Positions 1-11,800 of a stretch of 40,000 nucleotides of DNA are shown one piece after another. Positions within the stretch are counted from its first letter, which is position 1, and the number at the start of each line of letters is the position of its first letter. The DNA is taken from positions 1 to 40,000 of the forward strand of contig CALSCQ010002637.1 of the NCBI GenBank assembly GCA_943704525.1. Reading direction: 5' to 3'. Below the pieces are notes generated by a model. It was given only the letters and a program-made list of their open reading frames with translations, searched no databases and was not told the DNA's origin. This DNA is from Pigoraptor vietnamica (Eukaryota > Opisthokonta > Filasterea). The translations under genes were made by a program, and so were the position numbers.

Positions 1-2
1 GT

Positions 3-97
<95 letters not shown>

Positions 98-152
98 TGT
101 GTGCGTGCGTGTGTGCGTGTGTGTGTGTGCGCGCGCGCGCGTGTGTGTGTGC
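1..152. repeat. TG microsatellite
   Basis: The first 94 bases are almost uninterrupted GT dinucleotides, followed by a degenerate GTGC/GCGC tail to about 152. It lies in the first intron of the minus-strand gene that starts at 479, so in that transcript it reads as CA repeats. Confidence 0.95.
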
Positions 153-197
153 ACAATTAGAGTGGGAACTCGACAGGTGGACACAAGTGGATCTCAC

Positions 198-479
198 CTT
201 CATGCGCTGCCTCGCTGCGCGGTATATCTCCACGCGTTGCGCCTCAAGCGCCTCCCTCTGCATAGCAAGCGATCGCATGTCGCGCGCATTCTGTGCGAGC
301 TCGGCGTCGAGTGCGTCCGCGCGCGCCTTCTCGTCCGCCGTGAGAACGAGATCATCATCATCCTCAAAATCATCCACGTCGAAGGGCTCGACCTCCTCAG
401 CTGCGCCGGCATCGTGAGGGTCCAGTAGCACGCAGTCGCCCTCCCCGTCGGAGTCCCCCGTCAGGTCAACGGTCGCCAT
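198..479 (-). CDS. First coding exon of an unidentified acidic protein (5' partial)
   Basis: ATG at 479 opens 94 codons that end in AAG at 198, followed by a good donor (GTGAGA) at 197; the rest of the gene lies beyond the window. The N-terminus reads MATVDLTGDSDGEGD, where VDLT followed by acidic residues is a typical SUMO-interacting motif. Next come an Asp/Glu-rich stretch (FDVDDFEDDDD) and a charged helix, probably coiled coil, ending near EIYRAARQRMK. Acidic and helical starts of this kind occur in nuclear DNA-repair and helicase proteins, but nothing here identifies the family. The opposite-strand ORFs over the same bases are only shadows carrying the microsatellite. Confidence is good for the exon and nil for a function. 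Confidence 0.6.
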
Positions 480-885
480 TTGCAAAGGATGGAGACAGAC
501 GTCACCATCTCACAGAGGCGACAGTAGTTAACGCGCAGAGTTCGTCATGATCATGCCGCGATAACCCATCGATCACGGCTAAACGAAGCGAGTACAGCTT
601 CGCAGGTGTTTCTGAGAGAGGTGTTGCTCTGTGCCAAGCGCTCTCGTTACAATCAGCCTAAGTCGCCGACTTGTGTGCGCGCTGCGTGAGTGTCCAGCGG
701 ACAAATCCTACACTTGGTGGGCGTTCCCGATGGTGCCCGCAAGATGGTGTCACACTTCCTGCATGGCGGCAAGAGAAAGGCCTTTCCGGCGTTTCACAGC
801 CAGCGACTTCGTAACAACGCTCCCAGGAGTGCACTCCACGCACAATGAATGAGCCTGTATTAACACTTTCATACGAAGAACAAAG
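480..885. other. Intergenic spacer
   Basis: About 400 bp between the 5' end of the partial minus-strand gene and the 3' end of the XPC gene. It should hold the promoter of the partial gene and the XPC 3' untranslated region. I see no convincing ORF, TATA box or RNA gene. Confidence 0.5.
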
Positions 886-3754
886 TCAGTCCTCGCGCAC
901 GTCCTCGCCGCCGGCTCCCACAGCGCCCTGTTCGGCTCCGGGCGGCGGGTCGCTGTCCGTCACGTGCCCGCACGCGCATGTCTTTGTCCATCGTCCGCCG
1001 CTGTCCACGCGCAGAGAAGTGGCGTCGTACGCGTGCTCATGGCCCGTGGACGGCCCCTCGAACCGCCGCAGCAACCGCGAGCGAATGACGAGCGCCTTCG
1101 TGAGCCGCGCCCAGCGCGCGACGACCTCGGCCTCCCGCTTCGCGCGCGCCCGCTCGACCCTCCCGGACTCTTCGTGCTGCCAGGCGTCTTCAAGCAGCTG
1201 CGCGTGTTCCTGTGCGACGACAATGCCGTCGTGGAGTGGGGTGGACCTTCCCGCGCGAAATTCAAACCCAACGAGAGCCGGCGCGTGATCAATGCCGAGA
1301 CGACGCGCAATGGACGCAATGTTGTGCTGCCGCAAGTGCGCTGCGCCGGGCGGCAACATGGACCGCTTGAACAGTTCGACGCTGCCGTGCGCATTCTTGG
1401 GGACGACGCCATCGACGACAGGGCGCGCAACATACGGCTCCGTCTGCCACTCGCCAAAGAGAAGGGACTCCCGCTGCGAGTCGTCGCCTACACGGTCGTC
1501 CACCGAACGCTGACGCGAAGGGACTACCTTGAACGGCACCTCGCCTTCCCTCACAACACGCGCCACTTTGGCCCACGCGTCTCGCGAGTGCAAGTCCCTC
1601 ACGTTCGCCCTCGGAAAAACGGGCTCCCCGCGGCAATGACCAAGCACGGGCTCCCGAGGGTATATCGCCTGGAACTTGTGCACGTGACGCTCGAGCGCGT
1701 ACAGCGGGTGTCCCTTGTAGTCCGCGAGCGCCGTTGGAAGTGCGCGCGCCATTTGCGATGCGTCCAATAGCGCATCCTCTGTGGCCGCGAGCTCCTCATC
1801 ACGCGGGCGCAGGGGAGCGAGCGTCGACCGCCACCACGCGCACCCAGTAAACGGGTCCTCTGCTGCCTTGGCGCCCACGTCCGACATGCGAAAGCGGCGC
1901 ACGCGGGAGGGTTCCGGCACATATCTCCGCGTGACGTCACGCACACAGCCGTCGCCATCGACCGCAAGCACGTGCGATATTGGCCGCACGGCGCCAGCAA
2001 CGCACGCGGCGGCATTGTCCATCTCGCCCGCGGGCATCGCCACCGGCAACCACCGCGCGTGCCCGTCGCTCTCGCACAGCACCTCCATCCACGCGGACGC
2101 CCACGGGTCCTCCGACTTGGGTGCCGCTTCCACGCCCTCGATGGTCTCTGCTACAACGCCCGAATCGGCCGGTTTGCTTCTCCGTCGAGCGCGCGCCTTT
2201 CCCTTCGCGTCACGTGCCTGGCTGCCCGCATCGATCTCGCCCGTCTTCGGCTGAGAACCGCCGTCGTCAGCTTCGCCCGCGAGCCCCGCGAGCATCTCTC
2301 TGAACGCGCGCGCATCCGCATCCTCCTCCTCCCCGTCCTCCTCCGTCCCTCCCATCTCAGCGCGCACACTTCCCGGTGGTCGCAAAGGCGATACGCGGGG
2401 CGATAAGACAAGACGCGCACGAAGGCCAAGTTCCCTCGCCGCCGCCACGCTCAGAAACACAAACCGCTCGTGCGACGTTGTGCCGCGCGCAATGTCCTCG
2501 CAAAGCACAGCCACGAGCGGGTGCGAGACATCGCTCGCAGTGCCCTCATCCTCCTTCCCCTTGCCTTTGTCCGCTTTTGTTGTCGCACCGACAACGGCAG
2601 TAGCCGCGTCGCTCTCTCTATCTCCAGCGGCCCACACGCCCGCCTTTAACGTATCGTCAACATTCGCAGCCCCGCGCACGGCCTCAATTGCGGCGCGCAC
2701 CAGCACGTCCGCGTCGGCGTTCCCTAGCCTTCGCTTGGCATCCTCCAGCGACAGCCGCGAGGACAGTCGTGCGCGAAGCGTGCGGTCTTTAAGCGCGCGG
2801 TTAATGGAGAGCAACGTTGCGATGAGGCACACGAGATGCGCCATATGCACGCTTGCGAAGGCCTCACGTCGCTGTCGACCGATTTCGCGGAGCTCTTCTT
2901 CGCGCGCGGTGCGTTCTCTGCGTGAAAGAGGCGTCGATGAGCGATCACAGTCCAACTTTCCATCCATGTAGTGCCTCGCAAACGGCAAGAGACAGCCACA
3001 CACACACACACACACTGCCACCGACATGTATGTGCACACGTGCGCGTGTCACCATCCACGCACCGGCTTTCAGTTCCCGAAATTCAAGAGAGACAGCCAG
3101 CAAAACGGCGCACAGCACACCAACGCACCTTGCGCGCTCCTTCTCGCTCTTGATCTCCACGCTGATGCGAATGTTTTCCGTCGGTGTCTTGGTTAATGGG
3201 GGCGCCTCGTGCGTGGCGGGCTCGTCACGCGCGCCTGTTTCGTTCAACGTCCAGGCATCCGTCACTGACGAGACACAATCCGCCATCCCGAACCGATTGA
3301 CTGTACTCACGCGTGCGCGCTGCACGAACACGCCACCAGTACCCAGGCTCATACAAGGCAAGCATCGCAAGCACGCACCTTGCACAACTTCCCACACAAT
3401 GTCGTCGTCAGATTCGTCCTCCACGCGTTCCGTGTGCGCCTCGGCAGGGACCTCGCCCACCGTCGGCGACTCCGTCGCTACAGCCGCATCCATCGACACG
3501 GCAGGGCCGGCATCTTCGCCAGAATCCCCTTTCCGCGCGCGCTTCGCTGGTCGTCCATCACCCTTGCTCGCACGTCCCCTGCGCTTTGTCGATGCAGCAG
3601 GCGCACTGGGACTGTTCTCAACGGCATTCGATGATCCTGCGTCTCCTGCCTGCGGTGTCACGCGCGGCCGACGCACGCGTGGCGCAGGCTCAAAGTCGCT
3701 GTCGTCGCTCAGCGCGGGCAAGGCCGCCGTTGCCGTTTTGCGGCGGCGACCCAT
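886..3754 (-). CDS. XPC: XPC/Rad4 DNA damage recognition protein
   Basis: Damage sensor of global-genome nucleotide excision repair; it opens distorted duplex DNA in the nucleus and recruits TFIIH. Exons: 3754-3379, 3234-3129 and 2917-886 (837 aa); phases 1 and 2 match across both introns. Intron 1 is open in frame, so retention is possible. The N-terminal 125 residues are basic and acidic, nuclear-type. A Rad4 transglutaminase-like fold follows (AFASVHMAHLVCLIATLL near residue 180). BHD1 starts at GHPLYALERHVHKF (about 560), with GEPVFPR and LHSRDAWAKVARVVREGEVP; BHD3 is near 670-745 (ELFKRSMLPPGAAHL, GFEFRAGRSTPLHDG). After it, RWARLTKALVIRSRLLRRF keeps the W-x2-L-x3-L centrin-binding pattern of human XPC. 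ATG 3754 was chosen because the codon upstream in frame is GTG. It is divergent from POP7. Confidence 0.93.
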
Positions 3755-4138
3755 GGTCAAGAACACTGGATCTTCAAGCGATTCGTGTCACCGCGATTGC
3801 GAAACGAACCGCGCGGCGATTCGAATTGCCGCGGGTGTGCCGTGCATTCGTCAGCCCCCTCTTGTATGCGACGGAGCGCCGTGGCGCCGCTGTGTGGGAA
3901 CGAAAACTCAAAAGCGGCGGTAGCGGGAAGGTCGTTGCGGGAAACCGTGTTGGCGCGCGTGTTACAAGAGCGTAACCCTCACGGTGCGTCACACGCTCGC
4001 TTTGCACTGAAGAGGCAGTTGAACTCGGACCGGCCATATGTGCGGTGAGCGCTTTTCAGATTCCTCTGTTTGCTTTTTTTTTCTCCTTAGTACCGGTCAA
4101 GCCCATGCCTTCGACTGCATAAGCGTCCGCACGTGCGG
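3755..4138. promoter_or_regulatory. Divergent promoter region XPC/POP7
   Basis: A 384 bp spacer between two genes transcribed away from each other, so it must hold both promoters. There is a T-rich tract at about 4068-4090, just upstream of POP7. No TATA box or other recognisable site was seen; the call rests on position only. Confidence 0.4.
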
Positions 4139-4908
4139 ATGGCATCACAGGGTACGTGTGCGTGTGTGCGCGTGTTTCGCAAGAGCGACGCGTTGACTCA
4201 TCTTCGCACTCGCGGCGTTTGTCGCAGCGGCCGTGCGAAAGCGCGCTCCGCTTCGCCTCCCAAACCGAAAGAATGACTTGTATGTGACGCGGAATACGGA
4301 GTTCCCCGCGCAGCTGGATCGCGCACAGAAGCTGCTTGACGCAGGGTGGGGGCATTGCTGCCGAGAATCTCTTTTGGTTTCTCACCTTTGAACACATTCC
4401 GAATTGTTGTGTGTGTGTGTTCGTTTGTATATACGTACGTACGTGCGTGCGTGCGTGCGCGCGCGTGTGTGTGTCTCTTGTATGCTTGCGCATTCTGCAT
4501 ATTATGCCCGTCTTATGGCGTGTGTGTACGTGTATCGTTGTGCGCTCACACAAACACACGCAGCTTTGACGAAATCTTTATACACGGCCTCGGTGCGGCC
4601 ATCAACCGCGCCATCAATCTTGCACTAAGGTTACAAGAGCAGCACAAGGGCACTCTCAGTGTCGCCGCAAACACGTCCACTGTGGAGCTCGTGGACGATA
4701 TTGATCCGGCCGATGCGGTGCGTTTGCCTCTTCGTATTAGTTCCATTCGCTATGAGGGCGAGCACGTGGCGGCTGTGTGCGTCCGCAGAGATCGTACTGA
4801 CGCTGTTCTGACGCCTGTCGTATTGCGGTGCAGTCGCAGCTCCCAGGCGAACAGCGGCGCAACAACTCGGCCATTCACATTCGCGTGTACAGGGCGGGCA
4901 CCAAATGA
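4139..4908 (+). CDS. POP7: RNase P/MRP protein subunit POP7 (Rpp20)
   Basis: Alba-fold subunit of nuclear RNase P and RNase MRP, which mature tRNA and rRNA; it pairs with Rpp25/Pop6 on the P3 RNA. Four exons: 4139-4151, 4228-4345, 4564-4717 and 4834-4908 (119 aa), phases 1, 2 and 0. The short first exon MASQ splices to VRKRAPLRLPNRKNDLYV, which matches the family N-terminus, then AQKLLDAG. The next exon carries the Alba signature DEIFIHGLGAAINRAINLAL and SVAANTSTVELVDD. The last exon gives RRNNSAIHIRVYRAGTK and TGA. Length equals that of the family (about 140 in human). Intron 2 holds a TG/CG-rich microsatellite. The longer unspliced ORF to 4948 reads through intron 3 in the wrong frame and should not be used. 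Confidence 0.93.
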
Positions 4909-5177
4909 CGCGTGTCTCTACATGATGCATGGGCGCGAATTAGCGTAACGTTTCCTGGACATAAACCGTGGCTCTATGTGATCTTCTCTCTTCTCTTTCT
5001 CTTCTCCCATCGTGCGATTTGTTGCGTTGCCGAAACAACATGGGCCGCAAGACGATGATTTGCGCGACGGTGTCATCAGACGTGCGATTTGAAATTGCAT
5101 TCAGCACGCAAACGAGCGGAACACGACAACGCGGCGCGCAACACAGCGACCACACACTGCAAGGCCAATCCATTCCC
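4909..5177. other. Convergent 3' spacer POP7/TMEM254
   Basis: 270 bp between two convergent stop codons. It should contain both 3' ends. No gene is visible. Confidence 0.4.
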
Positions 5178-5579
5178 TCAGCGCTGCTTCTTGGGGCGGT
5201 CGCCCTTGAGCGACTTGACGTAGCCGTGGATAATCTTGGTGGAAGGAAAGCCGACTATCACCGTCTGCAGTCCCCACAGCGCGGCGGTCGAGAGGCCCGC
5301 CTTTTTCGCAATCAGGTACGCGTAGAGGCCCTCTCCCAGGTGCAGCGCACACGCCACCGCAAAGCCCGCCTGCATCAGCGTCGGGTAATCGTACGCAAGT
5401 GTGCGGATGAACGCCCCCGCGGCACCGAGCGAGTCGTAGGGAAAGAGATGCGGCTGAAACGCCACGACCTCAAACGCAGCGAGGCCCGACACAACCGCCA
5501 CCCACAGCCCGGGGTGGGGCACCTTGAAAAAGTCCTTCTGCATGGCGGGCATCCTGGCAATGTGGCGTTGCAAGGGCAT
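5178..5579 (-). CDS. TMEM254: TMEM254-like small membrane protein (DUF4499 type)
   Basis: Single exon, 133 aa from ATG 5579; upstream in-frame starts are non-ATG. Three to four hydrophobic helices: VPHPGLWVAVVSGLAAFEVV (about 17-36), LMQAGFAVACALHLGEGLYAY (near 70-90) and LWGLQTVIVGFPSTKIIHG (near 105-123). The core PYDSLGAAGAF ... HLGEGLYA ... LWGLQT matches TMEM254 (family pattern PYGSLGPLGSF, HVGEALYA, LWFLQT). The C-terminus is basic (KSLKGDRPKKQR). The function of this family is not established; it is presumed to be an integral membrane protein, possibly of an internal membrane. It is divergent from URB1 across 258 bp and intronless, unlike the animal gene. Confidence 0.8.
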   Translation of the reverse strand: MPLQRHIARMPAMQKDFFKVPHPGLWVAVVSGLAAFEVVAFQPHLFPYDSLGAAGAFIRTLAYDYPTLMQAGFAVACALHLGEGLYAYLIAKKAGLSTAALWGLQTVIVGFPSTKIIHGYVKSLKGDRPKKQR

Positions 5580-5837
5580 GATGCGCTGTACAAAAGTCGG
5601 AAAATATGCGGAAAAAAAGTGCGCCAAACCGTGTTACGCTGCCAGTAACAGGAACCCCGGATGTGGACTCGTCAGCGTATATCGATTTGGATACTAAGCC
5701 AGGTTCGTAATGCAAATGGAGCAACCTTGTAATTTATATCCGGGGTATTTACCACGTGCCAAACGGCAGGTGCGCCCAAGTTGGTGAAAGGGAGTAGCAA
5801 GAGGTCCTTGTCGTTGTACATCGCCTTTTCCTCACGC

Positions 5838-8800
5838 ATGGCGTCCGCAGCCGCCCTGACTGCGGGCGCCTTCCGCGATGCCCTCGGGTCGTCTGACCCG
5901 AGCCGCATCCACTCGACGCTTTCCGCCGTGTGCGCGGCGCTGGAGGGGGCGGACGGTGGACGACGCGATGCGCTCCATTTCTACGACTCCCCGCCGGCCA
6001 CCGTCATTAGTAGCGCGCCGTATGCGCTGTTGTGCGAGTACTTTGGGGCGTCGCGCGACTGTGAGGACCTCTTTCAGGTGTGGGAGAGGCAGAAGGCGCA
6101 GTGGAAGTTCACGGGGCTTACCGAGTCGATCCTCGACACGCTGCGGTGGATTGTCACGGCATCAGGATGGGACCCGGCGGTGCGAAGCAACGGCATCTTT
6201 CTGGTGAAGAAGATCATGGCGCAGCATGCGCGCTCCCTCTATCAGAGCCTGTCGTCGGATCGCGCGCGCCCGGCGAAGGCCGCGCTGCGTCTGTTGGTGG
6301 CCATGGTGGGCCAGTCGGTCGCCAGCGCACGTGACGTGCAGCAGTCGTTCAATTTCGCATACAAACCGTTGGAGAAGCTGCCCACGCGCCGTGCGGCCGC
6401 GGGCGAGTCGCCTGGGGACGACGTGCGCACGCACTTTGTCGCGTTTGCGCTTTCGTTTCTGCGGTGGGAGGACAGCCACCTGACCAAGCAGGTGCTGGAG
6501 ATCAAGGGCTTCGTGCCGTCCGTCCTCCGCGGCCTGGGGGCGGACCCTCCCCACGTGGTGTCCGCTGTGCTTGACACGCTTTCGTCGCGCGTCGTCAAGA
6601 GCCATTCCGTGCAGAAGAAGGTCAAGATTGCGTTCTTCAACCCCTCGGTGCTCGATCTCATCGCGCGGCTGTACGAGCGGCCTCCGTCGGAGGGAGAGGG
6701 TGCCGCGGACGGCGATCCCCGCATGGACGCGCACGCGTTTCTGCTGGACCTCTGCTGCGGCGCGGACGCCTGGCTGTCGTTTCCGGATCCCAAGTGGACG
6801 GCCGCGCGGCAGCCCGTGACCGGCGGCGCGAAGGGCAAGACGCGCAACCCCACTCTCCTCCGATTCGCACAGTCGCTGGTGACGGCCAATGAGGACCTTC
6901 TCGTGCAAGAGCTCGTGCTGGCCATCCTCTCGCGCTGTCCGGACATTGCCCAGCCGTACGTCTCGTCCGTGACGCTGGCGCTTGAGCCGCGCCTCAGCTT
7001 TCGGTGGCTGGCGAACGCGAGCCTGCTCACAAAAATCCTCGGGCGAACGCCGCACCCGCCGTTCGTGGGCAAGGCGGCGCCGCGGTCCCCGGCTGCCGTC
7101 CTCGAGCACATTCTGCCGGCGGTCCTGACGCGCCAAGCGCTCACGCACGGACTGCAGCACGCCTCGCCACTCGTGCGGTACACGACGCTGGGTCTCCTTG
7201 TCGCGGTCTTTGCGCAGGCGGACGTCGTGCACGCCGATGCCGTCGCTGCGTCGCGCGATGCATCGCCAGCCCAGTCGCAGGGCTGGATGGCGTTCTTCAG
7301 GCAGCTCCGCGAGGGTCTCCGGCGGCGACTGCCCGATGTCCAGACTGTCCTTGCGAGGCGCCAGAACGACCAGCCCACCGACGTGGATGCGCCCGCGCAG
7401 CAACAGTTGTCGTACGCGCGCGTTCTCGCCGTCATTCGCGGTTACTTGAGACACGCACCGGAGGCTCTCATCGAGTCCCGCTTCGACTACGGCAAGCTCG
7501 TTCCGCCGCTGCCCGTCCTCCTATCTCTGTCGTCTCCCTCGCAACTGTTCCTCGCCGAAATTCTTGCCGGCGCGGCAGGGTTCAAATGGCAGGCGAAGGC
7601 CGTGACGTCGGACGCGGGCCAAGCGACGCGACTCTCGACGCACTTTGCGGTGCTCGTGTATCTGGGGCAAGCGACGCAGGCCGACGCCGTTCGCGGCGCC
7701 CTCCGCCGCTTTGCACTCAGCGCGCTCGCGGACACGGGCCTGTTTGACGGCGGCGCGTCCATGCGTGCGGAACTGCGGCTGTGGGTGGACGCGCTGTGGG
7801 CCAGCGAAGACGCGATCGCGTTCCTGGACGCGGCCATTGCGGCTGCCGTGAAGGACCCCTATCCCCACATTGACGCTGTCGCGGACGCATTCCGCCGCGC
7901 GAACGAGGCGCAACAGGACGCGGCACAGGCCCCACCTTGCAGTCCCCTCCTCGCCAGCGCGCTCACACTCGCCGCGAGTGATGCGGCGACGACCCGCGAC
8001 GCAAGGACGTATCTCCGGCGGGTCGTCGTGTCGGTCGCATCCACCTTTCCTCACACTCTACCCATCGAGCTGCTTGTGCAGAAGCTGTGCGGCGATGACC
8101 TTTCGCGCGCCCTCTGCCGTACGATTGCATCGTGGAGCACCGGGCTCTCTCAAACGCTTCCGGACGTGGACAAGGCCGCTGCAAAGCGACTGGCGACGGC
8201 CGATGCCGCCATTTCCCGCGCTTTGGCGGGTGATGCGGGCGGGGGGGAGGCTCTCGCTGAAGCCGTCTTGGATCTGCCGTGGCCTATTGTCATGCACCGC
8301 CTCGTTCCACTCTCCGCGGCGCTCGACGCGCATGCGAACGCGCGGTGTGCCTTTGTGCGCCGGCTTGCGTCTGTCGATTGCGCCTCCTCCCTCTTCGCCT
8401 CGGCCGATGCTCTGGGTGCGATTGGCGGCGTAGAAGCGGACGAGCACGCGCACCTCTGGCGACTTCTGAACGAACTTCCGTACGGCGTGGCGCTTTCCCA
8501 CTGCGCGTCGCGGCTCCTGTTGGCCCGTCCGCCGGTCCTTTCGTATCTCATGGGAGCGCTGCACCACCGCTGCGAATCGGTCGCTATGGCATTCTCGCAT
8601 ACACTCCTTCTGCTGAGTTCGGTCATTGAAAGCGGCACCGGGTCGGCGGATGACGCGATGGACGGTGCAGTCCGCAGCCTGTACGCTCTTCTGGCGGAGG
8701 CCCTCTCGATCTCCGCCGGTTCTGCCGACGCTTCTCCGGCGTCACTCATGCAACTGTACGCGTCGCACGCGGTCGTCGAACGCCACTTTTTCCCCGATGG

Positions 8801-11800
8801 GCCCATGGACGCAGTTTCCGTCCTTGTCACGTGCGGTTCGACACTGCTCGCGACCGAGTTTCAATCTGCTCACGCTCAAGCGCATGAGAACGATCCTGCG
8901 CTGTCCGTCGCCCTCGCGCCACTGCTGGCACGCGTTCAGGCGCGCATTTCCGCGGCCGTTTCGCGCTGCAGAGCTGCGGCTGATACGGGTAAGAAGGCGA
9001 AGAAGGACGCCGGTGCGCAGAGCGATCACGTAACGCGGCTTCTTGTGTCCCTCCTCGGCGTTTATCGTCCTTTGTTTGCGCCTGCGGACGCCAGCAGAAT
9101 CACGCTCGAGCTCCTTTCCCTGCCGTCGCCCGCGTTCGGCGCTGGAGCAACGGCGTGGTCGCTCCTTGTGCTTATGCTGACGCGCGGCGACAGGGACGCT
9201 TCCGCGTCGCTGGACCTGTCTCGGGAGGGGTTCGCGAAGCTCGCGACGCTGATGCGCGCCTGTCCGTCGGCGGCAATTGATTCCGTTGTTGTCGACATTC
9301 TTGCTGCGTCGACACGCCGGGGCGTTGTGGGAGCGACTGACTACGCCGCCGTCGTGGGCGCCGATCTCGTCTCGTTCTGCCTCTCGGATGGCGCAAATTC
9401 ACTGCGCGTGCAGGCCGCGGCCATCCTAGTACGGGCGTCGCCGCACGCACGTGCCGCCTTTGAGGACGTGCTTCTCCTGGACAGGAAGTCAGGCGATTCC
9501 AAGGCGCTGTTGGCGACACCCACTGCGTGCGTGGCCCTTGCGTCCGCATACCTCGAGTCGCTCGGTGTGTCGACGGATATCCAGAAGGATGGCGGCGTTA
9601 CGCGTTCTCTGTCGGCACATCAACGGAGTGTTGTGCGAGTCTTGGGCGATGCGCTTGTTTCCGTCCTCGTGGCGTCGCTGCTGCGGCCGTCGACAGCAAC
9701 GACGGCTGTCGAAGTGGGCGTGGCTGTGGGTCTCGTGCGTGCCGAACCTTCGTACGCGGTATCTCTCGTTTGTGCGCTTGTGGACAGCGCAAGGGCTTCC
9801 GCGGATTGGGCTGTGAGCGCATCTCGCGTCGCAGGATTTGCGGCGGCATTGGCGGTGCGCTCGGGAATGGACGGCGCCGACAGTGCTGCGAAGCTACTCA
9901 TCCCCGCGCTCCTCTCTTTCCTTGGCGGCCGCATGCGCGCAGACACCGACCATGATCTTGCAGAGGAGGCCGCTGTTGGCGCGTGCGAGTCCGTCCTCGC
10001 CGTAGTCTCGGGCGGCGTCTTGTGTTCGCGAGACGTGGAAGCGCAGGCCAAGCTCTTTGCGACCGCGGCGTGCCGATGGCGCCTCGATGCGGCACCCGTG
10101 CTCACGCTCGTGCGCCGCATTCTGTCAATGGAGGGCGCCTCTTGGGCGAAGGGGTTCGCGTCCGTGGCGCTCGACACGCTCACGGACGCCCGCGGGTTTG
10201 AGGACGCCCTTGTGCGCGAGGACAGCGCGCCCGTGGAAGACGTTCTCGACGACGGGGGTGATGACAACAATGACGACGTCCCCGCGGCGGCTGGGAGGCG
10301 GTCGCGGGACGGTCACGAGGCCTTGCCGTCGGCGAAGGAAGCGCTCGTCCACCTCCTCTCCACTCTGGCGTCGCTCTCCCCTTCGGACTGCTGCCGCGCG
10401 CACCTTGTGCCACTATTGATGAGCGCGTATGGCGCGTCGCTGTCGCGCTGCGACCGCCTGCTCCTCGGTTTGCTCAACGCGTACGAGGCCGCCGGCATTT
10501 CCGTTGGAAACGAGGCGTTCATGTTCGGAACGGCATCGTTGGAGCGTCGTCGCGAGCGCAAGGAGCTGTTCTCGACCGGCCGCGGACTCTCCCTTCGCGC
10601 CATTGCGCACGAGTTCCTCGAATCGGTGGACCCCGCGCGCATGGCGTTTACAGCGGAAAACCTCCCGCCGTCCGTCGAGATGAGCCCAACCGCTGACGTG
10701 AGCGCGGACGCTTCGGTCACGCGTGCGTGCTACGACCCCGCGTTCCTGCTGCCACTCGTGGCGCAGGTGGCGTCTGTGGAGGATCCGCCGGACTGTCGCC
10801 GCCTGCTGGAGTGCGACTGCCTCTCTGTCGTAATCGCATCGCTCGCCGTGCGGTCGGAGGCCGTGCGTGCTGCGGCATACGAGGCGCTTGGGCTGCTCTA
10901 CGCCCTCGTGGACTCTGCGCGCTTCCGGGAGAAGCCGCAGGTCTATCTCCTGCTCTCCGCGCTCAAAAACGGCATTACGGGAGAGAACGAGCGTGTGCCG
11001 GGCGTCGTCGCGGCCTTTGTGTGCAGCTGCGCGCGCATCCTCCTCCGCCCGGACCATTTTTTGTACGCGACGGTCAACAAGTTTGTGCTGCAGCGGCCCG
11101 CGCTCGACCTCCGCGATGTGCCGCTGTTCTTCGCGCTCTTCAACAGCGCGTCGGGCGGCGGCGCCCACCGCAAGGAGCGCGCGTGGATGCTGCGCCTGCT
11201 CCACGCTGGAATCCGCGATGGTTTCGACCGCCGCATATACACGCGGAGGCACGTGTTTGAGCTCCTTCTCAGCTTCCTCGATTCGCCGCTCTCGGCAGAC
11301 GGCGGCGCTCGCAAGGCGGGCGTGAGGGTGATCGAGCGCGCGTGTGGCATTCCGACCGTCGCCGAGGATCTCGTCCGCCGCCTGGGGCTTGTCCCGTGGT
11401 TTCACGCTGCGTGTGCGTCGGCGCACAAGCACGGCGAAGGGCTGTGGCGGTCGCTGCTCCCCGCGGCTGCCGTGCTCGTCCGCACCCTCGCGCGGTCCGG
11501 TGCGATGTACCTTCCGGAGGAGTTTGTCTGGATGGCGCGCGCGTCGATCGAGTGGCTTGCGACCATGCCATCCACGGATCCGGCGACCGTGTCGGCCGTC
11601 GTGGAGCTGGTGGCGGGTGTGATGGCCTTTGCGCACGCGCACGTGTCGGCGTCGTATGGCCCCGCGGCCACGCGCGCGTCGCTCTTTGCGGACGTCACGG
11701 TCGCTCATGTGGCGCAGCTCATAGCCCTCTGGCGGCGGTACCTCGCGGCGTCTCCCGAGGACGGTGCACACGTCGCTGTCGCCGGCGCCATCTTGGACAT

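Noticed and set aside
1932-1939. TGACGTCA palindrome inside XPC exon 3
   Set aside because: It lies in conserved coding sequence far from a start codon; an octamer is expected by chance at this window size.
2853-3923. 356-codon plus-strand ORF opposite XPC exons
   Set aside because: Antisense shadow of XPC exons 1 to 3 and their introns; no recognisable domain.
10413-11771. 452-codon minus-strand ORF (and a 430-codon one at 6162-7454) opposite URB1
   Set aside because: High GC third positions remove stop codons on the opposite strand; both lie wholly inside conserved URB1 sequence.
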